From Microcaldota archaeon (GTDB lineage: Archaea; Micrarchaeota; Micrarchaeia; Micrarchaeales; CABMGC01): DNA of 5,525 bases. A model generated the notes under the pieces. The model was not told the origin of the DNA. It saw nothing but the letters and a program-made list of their open reading frames with translations, and made no database searches. The position numbers and the translations under genes were made by a program. The stretch covers positions 1-5,525 of the forward strand of contig DAHVAU010000010.1 in the NCBI GenBank assembly GCA_027314465.1, given 5' to 3'. Within the stretch, counting starts at the first letter, position 1, and the number at the start of each line of letters is the position of its first letter. Positions 1 to 5,518 of this stretch are shown here, piece after piece.

Positions 1-438
1 GGATTCGCGCAGTATGAAGTATCCAACTACACCGATCTTGTGATCGCGCCTGGCAGCAGTGGCACAATAAGATACACAGTGCATGTTGCACCTCTGCCCG
101 GCAACTCCAATGCAGTGGAACCGCAGACGCTCACGCTATCAAACCTCGTGTCTTTTGCGCATGAAGGACGAGGCGGCAACAGCTCAGTGGCATTGACGAG
201 TTACGCCACCCCTGGAATAAATATCTCGTATTCTCCAATGAACTACACCGAACCCTACCCGATGTCCACGCAGAACTTCACGTTCGGCACGACATTGAAC
301 GTTGGCAGAAGCGCGCCAAAGGGGACGTACTGGATGACCATAGCCACGTGTGAAGGCTACTCCAGGCCCATGCTCATGACGGTTGGCAGCGGGCCTTACA
401 ATGGCACCGTAAACGTAGTGGCAAGGATTTACGCATGA
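1..438 (+). CDS. C-terminal part of an unrecognised exported beta-rich protein (5' end outside window)
   Basis: The frame is open from the first base and ends at a TGA at 436-438, giving 145 residues, so the true start lies upstream of the window; the internal GTG at 40 is not a credible start. The translation alternates polar and hydrophobic residues, is rich in Ser, Thr, Gly, Asn and Tyr, and contains PGSSGTIRYTV and KGTYWMTI, patterns typical of Ig-like or other beta-sandwich domains of surface proteins. Six N-glycosylation sequons are visible (NYT, NSS, NIS, NYT, NFT, NGT) and there is one Cys (ATCEG). There is no C-terminal membrane helix or sorting motif, so anchoring, if any, must be N-terminal. 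It converges on msrB and is followed by a hairpin plus T-tract. I do not recognise the family. That it is exported is inferred from composition and sequons; that it is a real gene is fairly sure. Confidence 0.75.
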   Translation, partial: GFAQYEVSNYTDLVIAPGSSGTIRYTVHVAPLPGNSNAVEPQTLTLSNLVSFAHEGRGGNSSVALTSYATPGINISYSPMNYTEPYPMSTQNFTFGTTLNVGRSAPKGTYWMTIATCEGYSRPMLMTVGSGPYNGTVNVVARIYA

Positions 439-446
439 GTAGTGTG

Positions 447-495
447 AGGCAGGCATTATCTTGCCTGCCTTGCTATTTCTTCTTTTTTCTGTTTT
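447..495 (+). terminator. Hairpin plus T-rich tract after the 1-438 gene
   Basis: AGGCAGGCA (447-455) pairs perfectly with TGCCTGCCT (462-470) around a 6-base loop (TTATCT). A T-rich stretch with runs of three, six and four T follows at 476-495. The hairpin begins 9 bases after the TGA of the plus-strand gene, a good position for its terminator, and archaeal RNA polymerase also ends on T-tracts alone. The T-tract lies inside the last codons of the convergent msrB gene. On the minus strand no T-run follows the hairpin, so it is a one-way signal by sequence, although the stem could still pause or stabilise the 3' end of the msrB transcript. Confidence 0.55.
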
Positions 496-877
496 GTTCA
501 GGAACGAAGCGCATCGATATTGAATTGACGCAGTGCCTCACATTCGTCTTTGTGAACCCTTCTCCCTTGAATATGTGGCCCAGATGGGCGGCGCAGTGCG
601 CACACTCTATCTCATAGCCGCCAAGAAGGTTCGCTGGCTCGTGAACCTTCACAGCCCCGCGTATGGCTTCGTCGAAGGCAGGCCAGCCGCAGTGTGCATT
701 AAACTTGCGCTCTGACTTGTACAGCTTGGCATTGCATCTCCTGCATATGTAAGTCCCGCGCTCAAAGAAGTTATCGTACTCGCCAGTGAAGGGGAACTCC
801 GTGCCCCTGTTCACTATCACGCGCTCCTCTTGCGTAGTGAGATGGTTGAGTCTGATATCCCCGGCGTGCTTCTTCAT
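473..877 (-). CDS. msrB: Peptide-methionine (R)-S-oxide reductase MsrB
   Basis: MsrB reduces the R form of methionine sulfoxide in oxidised proteins back to methionine, usually with thioredoxin as electron donor. The 134 residues match the single-domain family in length and motif order: LTTQEE near residue 13, GTEFPFTGEY (25-34), Zn-binding CRRC (Cys45, Cys48), GWPAF (64-68), second Zn pair CAHC (Cys92, Cys95), HLGHIF (98-103), and RHCVNS with the catalytic Cys116. Cys63, just before GWPAF, is a plausible resolving cysteine. No signal peptide is seen, so the enzyme is expected in the cytosol. The ATG at 877 overlaps the stomatin gene's stop as ATGA, which points to translational coupling; a GAGG lies only 2 bases before the ATG. 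The C-terminus has a short basic tail (RKKKK) beyond the usual end of the domain, encoded by the complementary strand of the neighbouring gene's T-tract. No MsrA is nearby. Family assignment is secure. Confidence 0.95.
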   Translation of the reverse strand: MKKHAGDIRLNHLTTQEERVIVNRGTEFPFTGEYDNFFERGTYICRRCNAKLYKSERKFNAHCGWPAFDEAIRGAVKVHEPANLLGGYEIECAHCAAHLGHIFKGEGFTKTNVRHCVNSISMRFVPEQNRKKKK

Positions 878-1815
878 TGCCTCTTCTGCTTCGCCTGGGC
901 CTTGTCCTTTGAGTTGCCCGGCTGCTCGGCAAGCCTGCGCTGCGTGTTCTGCTTTGCCATTTCCTGTATGCCCATGATGCCCAGCGGGGTGGGTATGCTA
1001 AAGCCCTTGCTGTCAGTAGGCACGAACACCATGAGGTTCTTGCCGTTGAGGCTCATCTCGTACATCATGTTGAGTGACCTGAGCTGCATTGCGTATAGGT
1101 CGCTCTGGTACTTCTTAGAGGCCTCCAGCATCTTGTCTGCAGCAAGGGACTCTGATTCCGCAAGTATTATCCTGGCATCCTTCTCCCTTTGCGATGTTGC
1201 AACCCTGGCCATTGCGTCCTGAAGGTCCTGCGGTATCCTCACGTCCCTCATCTCAACTGATATCGCCTTTATGCCCCACACCACAACCCTTGACTCTATT
1301 AGCACCTGTATGTCCTTGCCTATAATGTCCCTTCCGGCAAGCATATCCGAGAGAGCGCTCTTGCCTATAACATCCCTTAGAGCAGTCTGTGCGGCCAGCT
1401 GAACCGAGTCCATATACGACTGCACGTTGAGTATGCTCTTCTCAGGGTCCTCCACCTGCCAGAACAGGATTGCATCGACATTGACAGGAACATTGTCCTT
1501 TGTCAATGTCTGCTCAGCGCTGAATGCGGTGCTTATGACCCTGAGGTCTATTGACTGCGGAGTGGTCTCTATCAAGGGTATTATGGTGACCAGTCCCGGC
1601 CCCACTATGCCGTTGTACCTGCCAAGCCTTAGAACAGGCATCCTGTTCCATTCGCTTATTATCCTTATGGACATCGATAGCAGCACAAGGAATACTATTA
1701 TTGCAACAGCCGCGCCTGTGCCGACGCCGCCAAAGAGCGCACTTATGGCTCCAAGTATTGCTGCAACTATAACATCAAGTAGTATCGCGTGCTCAGATCC
1801 CCCGTAAGTCTTCAT
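874..1815 (-). CDS. Stomatin-type SPFH/Band 7 membrane protein
   Basis: Stomatin-like proteins form ring- or cage-shaped membrane scaffolds; in archaea and bacteria they are often partnered with an NfeD/STOPP serine protease. This 313-residue product has two N-terminal hydrophobic segments (about 11-29 and 35-53) and an SPFH domain from about 57 to 205 with recognisable blocks: GPGLVTIIP (72-80), SIDLR (88-92), TLTKDNVPVNVDA (103-115), FWQVEDPEK (118-126), LRDVIGK (146-152) and WGIKAISVEMRDVRIP (180-195). A Lys/Glu/Ala-rich coiled-coil stretch (about 200-245) follows, then a short C-terminal hydrophobic region and a basic, disordered tail. The ATG start is supported by AAGGTG 7 bases upstream. 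The TGA overlaps the msrB ATG. The nearest neighbours are msrB and, divergently, the G1 peptidase; nfeD is absent. The extra hydrophobic segment before the SPFH domain is more than many stomatins carry. The family is secure; client and partner are unknown. Confidence 0.93.
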   Translation of the reverse strand: MKTYGGSEHAILLDVIVAAILGAISALFGGVGTGAAVAIIVFLVLLSMSIRIISEWNRMPVLRLGRYNGIVGPGLVTIIPLIETTPQSIDLRVISTAFSAEQTLTKDNVPVNVDAILFWQVEDPEKSILNVQSYMDSVQLAAQTALRDVIGKSALSDMLAGRDIIGKDIQVLIESRVVVWGIKAISVEMRDVRIPQDLQDAMARVATSQREKDARIILAESESLAADKMLEASKKYQSDLYAMQLRSLNMMYEMSLNGKNLMVFVPTDSKGFSIPTPLGIMGIQEMAKQNTQRRLAEQPGNSKDKAQAKQKRQ

Positions 1816-1822
1816 TGTTAAA

Positions 1823-1828
1823 CACCTT
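1823..1828 (-). promoter_or_regulatory. Shine-Dalgarno of the stomatin-msrB operon
   Basis: Read on the minus strand the bases are AAGGTG, 7 bases before the ATG at 1815. GGTG matches the anti-Shine-Dalgarno end common in archaeal 16S rRNA (AUCACCU). It fixes the start of the stomatin gene. Confidence 0.6.
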
Positions 1829-1851
1829 AAACCAGTTCTCGTCTTTTAACC

Positions 1852-1859
1852 AATATAAG
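1852..1859 (-). promoter_or_regulatory. Probable TATA box of the stomatin-msrB operon
   Basis: Minus-strand CTTATATT is centred about 40 bases upstream of the start codon. Initiation 24-27 bases downstream would give a leader of about 15 bases that just includes the AAGGTG. A second minus-strand candidate, CTTATATA at 1883-1890, would give a leader of roughly 45 bases. The sequence alone cannot decide between them. The second element reads TATATAAG on the plus strand and so could also serve rightward transcription. Confidence 0.4.
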
Positions 1860-2007
1860 CTTATCCAATCCTTACGCGCCAGTATATAAGTTTGGGTGTG
1901 CTGCAGATTTTGCCCCAGAAGTGACTTAAAGAGCCAGACTAAAGGAGCAGATTTAAGACTTTGGGAGCAAGCACTTCTTTTTGAGCAACGCCTTGCCTAG
2001 AGAAACC

Positions 2008-2015
2008 TTTATAAA
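2008..2015 (+). promoter_or_regulatory. TATA box of the G1 peptidase gene
   Basis: TTTATAAA is a strong archaeal TATA box, preceded by the purine-rich AGAAACC as a possible BRE. Initiation about 25 bases downstream falls near 2037, leaving about 13 bases before the ATG at 2050. No Shine-Dalgarno is visible in that interval, which suggests a very short leader or near-leaderless translation. Its position excludes the upstream TTG at 1981 as the start. Confidence 0.65.
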
Positions 2016-2049
2016 TGAGGAAACTTTATCCAGATATCTAGGTATAATA

Positions 2050-3621
2050 ATGGCTATACGCAGCAGGGGAACCATTGCCTTGGCCGTAGTATCGGCAGGA
2101 CTTGCTGCCTCTTCGTTTGGTACGGCAAACACTAGCGATTCCTCGTCAGCTTCAATTGCAGCAGTACACAGGGACCGCACAGAAACAAGCATATCATGCA
2201 AGCCTTACGAAGCAAAGGATATGGAGATAGGCAGCCCTATGGCGTGCAGGGCTATGACCCATGGGCATGCGCCTGCAGGACCGCTCATATTCAGGACTGA
2301 CAAGTCGGGCAGACTGTTCGATAAGCACTGCGTGGTGGGAGGCAGGGAACAGGTATGCACTATAACCTACAAGGGCGACACCCAGGGGGAGCATAAGATC
2401 ATTGCAGTATACATGGGCAACCGCCTTAACATGAGGAGCTCAGATTCCACGCGCATAAAAGTCGCTGCCCCAGTGGTGGTCGCAGTTACGACAAAGAACA
2501 CATCTGACCCTGTGCACAAGAGTGCGCCTGCAGGCGCGGCGCCTGGGCCTGCAGTAACAACGCAGCCAGAACCTGCAATAGGGCCAGGACTGGTAAGCCC
2601 GGCTCAGATCGCGCCGTCCACTGCCATCACAACTCCGGTCACAACTACCACAACTACGCCAGTTACCACAACTACCACCACAACGCCAGTTACCACAACT
2701 ACGCTGCCAACTACCACAACTACACCGGTCACCACTACCACAACGACTCCGGTTACCACAACTACCACCACAACGCCGGTCACCACTACCACAACAACTC
2801 CGGTTACCACAACTACGCTGCCAACTACCACAACGACGACTCCGACAACGACTACAACTCCCCAGCAGAATCCTGCGCTTTACACTTACAACTGGTCCGG
2901 ATACATAGCCTATTCAAACCTCAATTCGCCCCAGAGCACGGTCACTTCGGCCAGTGCCAGCTGGACTGTGCAGTCAGTAAACACAGCAGTATCAGGAAGC
3001 ACTGCAGCTGCAGTGCAGTGGGTAGGAATAGGCGGGTGGAACAGCGATTCTACCCTGATACAGATAGGCACCGGATACAACGCGGCAGGGTACAACAACG
3101 CCTACTTCGCATGGTACCAGGAGCTTCCTGGATTTATGGTGCCGATAACGAGCCTGGCAGTGAGCCCTGGCGACACCGTAAGCGCCAGCGTGGCGCTAAT
3201 AAACAGATCCCAGAATATCTGGTCGCTATCCATTACAGATGCGACGACTGGTAAGAGCTTCTCTATAGACCAGACGTATAGCTCAATGCAGCTAAGCGCA
3301 GAGGTGATCGAAGAAAGGCCTGGAGTGTGCACAGGCACACAGGACCTGGGGAGCAACTGCACCCTGACACCGCTGGCTGACTATGGCACTGCATCATTCA
3401 CCGGTGCAAGCGCCACAGTGAATGGCACAAATGTGCCGTTCGGCTCATTGCCCTACGAGCAGATAATCATGATTGACTCTGCAAAGCAGGCGCTCTCTGT
3501 GCCTTCTGCGCTTCAGAACGGACAGGATTTCACTACCTCATGGCAGAGCGCGGCAGCAGGGTCCGGCGGCTCGACAGCAACAAATAGCACCGGAGCGCTA
3601 TCTGCGCTTATACGCAGGTAG
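2050..3621 (+). CDS. Exported glutamic peptidase (G1/eqolisin-like) with Ig-like domain and Thr/Pro linker
   Basis: Eqolisins are acid endopeptidases that use a Gln/Glu pair. Counting from the ATG at 2050 (523 residues), the order is: signal peptide (basic RSR, hydrophobic 8-20, possible cleavage near residue 26); an Ig-like domain of the Big_3_5 kind (about 45-140) with four cysteines (50, 66, 94, 103); a Pro/Ala-rich stretch; a Thr/Pro linker (191-271); and the G1 domain (about 278-480). The G1 domain has NWSGY (281-285), VQWVGIGGW (322-330), LIQIG with candidate catalytic Gln338, AWYQELP (354-360), SPGD (372-375) and AEVIEERP (417-424) with candidate catalytic Glu418. The last motif is usually AEWI-E, so the Trp is replaced by Val here. 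A Ser/Gly-rich tail without a membrane helix follows, so the protein is expected to be released or held by the Ig domain. Seven N-glycosylation sequons occur. A longer reading frame from TTG 1981 is rejected because it crosses the promoter. Peptidase family is likely; activity is unproven. Confidence 0.88.
   Translation: MAIRSRGTIALAVVSAGLAASSFGTANTSDSSSASIAAVHRDRTETSISCKPYEAKDMEIGSPMACRAMTHGHAPAGPLIFRTDKSGRLFDKHCVVGGREQVCTITYKGDTQGEHKIIAVYMGNRLNMRSSDSTRIKVAAPVVVAVTTKNTSDPVHKSAPAGAAPGPAVTTQPEPAIGPGLVSPAQIAPSTAITTPVTTTTTTPVTTTTTTTPVTTTTLPTTTTTPVTTTTTTPVTTTTTTTPVTTTTTTPVTTTTLPTTTTTTPTTTTTPQQNPALYTYNWSGYIAYSNLNSPQSTVTSASASWTVQSVNTAVSGSTAAAVQWVGIGGWNSDSTLIQIGTGYNAAGYNNAYFAWYQELPGFMVPITSLAVSPGDTVSASVALINRSQNIWSLSITDATTGKSFSIDQTYSSMQLSAEVIEERPGVCTGTQDLGSNCTLTPLADYGTASFTGASATVNGTNVPFGSLPYEQIIMIDSAKQALSVPSALQNGQDFTTSWQSAAAGSGGSTATNSTGALSALIRR
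2629..2862 (+). repeat. In-frame degenerate repeat encoding the Thr/Pro linker
   Basis: The stretch encodes runs of 4-7 Thr separated by PV or LP (units such as PVTTTTTT). Two larger units stand out: 2635-2724 (30 residues) and 2725-2841 (39 residues). Both end in PVTTTTLP plus a Thr run, as if the block had been duplicated, the second copy carrying one additional PVTTTTTT unit. All four Thr codons are mixed, so the protein repeat is more regular than the DNA. Such linkers are typical O-glycosylated spacers between domains of exported proteins. Copy number may vary between strains and be collapsed in assemblies. Confidence 0.85.
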
Positions 3622-3688
3622 TGTGGGCAGACGCTTTCAGGTAGGGCAATTGGCAGTAGGGCACGGCATGCGGCAGATGGCTATAATC

Positions 3689-4726
3689 TCAGGATGTGGC
3701 AGTTGAGTTGTGCACAAAGCCAAGGAATGCATACCACGAGGGCTTGGGCTGCATGGTGCTGTTTAGAAGCCCGTAGTCCTGTCCATTGTTTGTCGAATCC
3801 GAGAAGTCAAACCAGTATATGCGCTTCACGAATGCGTATTTCGAGAAAAAACCAAGATCCTGGGCTAGGAACGAGGCCTGTTTCTGCTCAGAGAGGTTGA
3901 GCCCTGCGGTGAAGTTATTGGATGTTATGCCTGTTTCAGTTATCCAGACGGGCTTACCAGTCATGTTCTCGTAGAGATTCAGTGTCAGGTTATACAGCAT
4001 GCCAAGCGTGTAGTTGGCGCCTACGGACTGGTTGAGGCTGTAGAGCGGAAGGCTGTACACATGTATGGATATCGCGTCGCAGTATCGCGACGCGCCGTAC
4101 TGCCATACCTTCTTGTAGAAAGAGTATTCCTGCTCCACCTGCTGCACAGGGAAGAGCTCTGCTCCACCGAAGCACACCACTGTGGCGTTCGGCTCCCTTG
4201 CCTTTATTATCATGGAAGCGCTACGTATCATGTTGAAGTAGTTGAGCGCGCTCCCATTGTCATAGCCGCTCATGAACAGGCTGGCGAGAGGCTCGTTGTA
4301 TATCTCCCATTCATGCACTTCAGGGTACTTCGCAATGGCTTTTGATACACTTGCATTCCATGCAGCAATGGTCCAGTTGCACCCTGATAGGCATCCTCTC
4401 TGCGATGGCTGGGCGCCCAGCGTATCATAATCGAGTATGCCCAGATACTGTGCCCCAGATGCAGTTGCATTAGCCACAAATCCGATCTCGCTTGGAGTGA
4501 ACGCGATATCTGTCCTGAAGCAGCGCACGCCGTTTGATAGGGCCAGACTTAGCGCGGCGCCGGTGGCCGGAAGGCCGTTGACACAGAACGCCTGCGAGTA
4601 CGTGCGCGAAGGGGATTGCTGCGCTGGAGGCGTGGCTGAGCTATGCATCACCATGTATGCTGCCACGGCAAGCAGCGCAGCCGCGATGACGACAACTACA
4701 TACATTGGGCGCATTAAACCTGCCAC
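3689..4726 (-). CDS. Membrane-anchored or secreted clan GH-A glycoside hydrolase
   Basis: This is a retaining glycosidase of the (beta/alpha)8 type; the family within clan GH-A (GH5, GH39 or a relative) and the substrate cannot be fixed by eye. From the GTG at 4726 (345 residues), an N-terminal hydrophobic segment (about 9-27) acts as signal peptide or anchor, followed by a short Pro/Ser spacer. All eight barrel strands can be traced: AFCVNG (46-51), VRCFRTDI (67-74), YLGILDYD (94-101), EWEIYNEP (139-146) with acid/base Glu145, TVVCFGG (182-188), AISIHVY (218-224), PVWITETG (259-266) with nucleophile Glu264, and RIYWFDF (302-308). The end (YGLLN, QPKPSWYAF) is also typical. Thirteen N-glycosylation sequons are present. 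The start is uncertain: the GTG has GAGG 9 bases upstream, while the ATG at 4714 (losing four residues) has GGCAGG close by. It converges on the peptidase gene across 67 bases without a clear T-tract. Confidence 0.88.
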   Translation of the reverse strand: MAGLMRPMYVVVVIAAALLAVAAYMVMHSSATPPAQQSPSRTYSQAFCVNGLPATGAALSLALSNGVRCFRTDIAFTPSEIGFVANATASGAQYLGILDYDTLGAQPSQRGCLSGCNWTIAAWNASVSKAIAKYPEVHEWEIYNEPLASLFMSGYDNGSALNYFNMIRSASMIIKAREPNATVVCFGGAELFPVQQVEQEYSFYKKVWQYGASRYCDAISIHVYSLPLYSLNQSVGANYTLGMLYNLTLNLYENMTGKPVWITETGITSNNFTAGLNLSEQKQASFLAQDLGFFSKYAFVKRIYWFDFSDSTNNGQDYGLLNSTMQPKPSWYAFLGFVHNSTATS

Positions 4727-5026
4727 GAGTCTATTCCTCAGTAGATAGTATTAAAACCTGGCAGTACGTGATGCGCGTATCGCAGACTGCGAACGAAGGT
4801 ATCTGTCCGCAGCGCAGCCCTGGGGAGCGGCTTCCTTCAATCCAGGGCGTGAAACATTTTTAGATAAGACCCACAGACCTTAAACACCACTTAGGCACGA
4901 AGGAGTAGCATTTCAAGAAGATCGCAGATGCTATAAACCGGGATCCGAAGAAAAGTTTTGTGTTCATAAGGCCATTCAACAAAGACATTAACAGAGTTAA
5001 AATGCAATAACAGATCTTCCCGAGGT
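4727..5026. other. 300-base stretch without a convincing gene
   Basis: The stretch holds the putative TATA element of the glycosidase gene, a perfect inverted repeat TCGCAG-A-CTGCGA (4780-4792), a second inverted pair CCCTGG (4818-4823)/CCAGGG (4842-4847) with a small inner stem, and a T5 run (4857-4861). Further right, a plus-strand frame is open from 4864 to 5007 apart from one TAG (4906-4908) and lacks a normal start codon. A 42-codon minus-strand frame (4860-4988) lacks a Shine-Dalgarno. No tRNA or other recognisable RNA gene fold was found. It is most simply an intergenic regulatory region with a possible gene remnant. Confidence 0.5.
4749..4756 (-). promoter_or_regulatory. Possible TATA box of the glycoside hydrolase gene
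   Basis: Minus-strand TTTTAATA lies about 26 bases upstream of the GTG at 4726. Initiation at normal archaeal spacing would fall on or next to that GTG, which favours either leaderless use of the GTG or a short leader to the ATG at 4714. Read on the plus strand the same bases are TATTAAAA, so the element could also work rightward into 4776-4861. Confidence 0.35.
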
Positions 5027-5518
5027 TCACTTTGCAAACTTTCTATAAATCCTGCGGTACTGCAAGAACACCGATATGACCAGAACCGCAGCTATTGACA
5101 GGTATACATATAGAAATGGAGAAGCCGCATTGCTCCGAATGCTTGAACCTATGCTGAACGTCAGAACCATACTTAAGAGCCCTAGAAAGGCGATTACCAA
5201 CGAATGCACAGTATATATCATGCTGAATGTTGCACTCTGGTTCTCTAAGCCCTTTTTCCCCTCTCCAATGCGGTAGAAGATTGAGGGAAGATTCACAAGG
5301 TATGGATATTTTTCAAATAACGTGTATCTGTATCTTATTATCAGAAGGAAAACAACCAAGACACATGTGAATATTAACGGCACTATGAACAGCGCCATCT
5401 TGCCAGCTGTAGTGATTCCGTAATAATAAATCCCTTCAGTCCAGGAAAGAAGAACAAGCAAGAATCCAATCACAATAAGTATCTTGGCTATGTGCTCCAG
5501 CCCATATCTCTTAAGCAT
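5027..5518 (-). CDS. Small four-helix integral membrane protein, unrecognised (5' end may lie outside window)
   Basis: The 163-residue product has four hydrophobic segments (about 11-26, 41-61, 101-123 and 133-152). Between the second and third is a polar loop of about 38 residues carrying YPYLVNLPSIFYRIGEGKKG, and the tail is basic (QYRRIYRKFAK). With the two basic ends and the basic loop on the same face, N- and C-termini would both be cytoplasmic. No catalytic or metal-binding motif is evident and I do not recognise the family. The ATG at 5518 is preceded by only AGG directly abutting it, not at Shine-Dalgarno spacing, and the frame stays open to the window edge, so translation may begin further upstream. 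By eye its coding sequence is more AT-rich than the glycosidase and peptidase genes. It points the same way as the glycosidase gene but is 300 bases away, so a shared transcript is doubtful. Confidence 0.75.
   Translation of the reverse strand: MLKRYGLEHIAKILIVIGFLLVLLSWTEGIYYYGITTAGKMALFIVPLIFTCVLVVFLLIIRYRYTLFEKYPYLVNLPSIFYRIGEGKKGLENQSATFSMIYTVHSLVIAFLGLLSMVLTFSIGSSIRSNAASPFLYVYLSIAAVLVISVFLQYRRIYRKFAK

Noticed and set aside
184..456. Minus-strand open frame opposite the first gene
   Set aside because: The plus-strand frame is open from the window edge with sequons and beta-strand patterning; the antisense frame has unstructured Arg/His-rich composition.
1427..1807. Plus-strand open frame opposite the stomatin gene (also 830-1222)
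   Set aside because: The SPFH motifs on the minus strand are continuous and unambiguous.
1981..2049. TTG-initiated 23-codon extension of the peptidase gene
   Set aside because: It runs through the TTTATAAA promoter element and would place polar, charged residues in front of a good signal peptide; the ATG at 2050 fits both promoter and signal peptide.
2604..2831. Minus-strand open frame of Val/Gly repeats
   Set aside because: It is the antisense of the Thr codons in the linker (ACN gives NGT), with no initiation signals and no credible protein composition.
2629..2862. CRISPR-like array
   Set aside because: The units are short, contiguous, in frame and degenerate, with no unique spacers; this is a coding linker.
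3622..3688. Shared terminator between the convergent peptidase and glycosidase genes
   Set aside because: No T-run or convincing hairpin is present; only a short direct repeat (TAGGGCA twice).
4061..4345. Plus-strand open frame inside the glycosidase gene (and similar ones at 4437-4748 and 3694-3900)
   Set aside because: All eight barrel strands and both catalytic motifs lie on the minus strand; these frames are shadows.
4826..4850. tRNA-like TTCAATC loop
   Set aside because: The flanking bases (CTTCC/CAGGG) do not form a T-arm, and no acceptor or anticodon stem surrounds it.
4860..4988. 42-codon minus-strand frame starting at ATG 4988
   Set aside because: It has no Shine-Dalgarno, no clear promoter and no recognisable motif; it is short enough to be chance, though not excluded.
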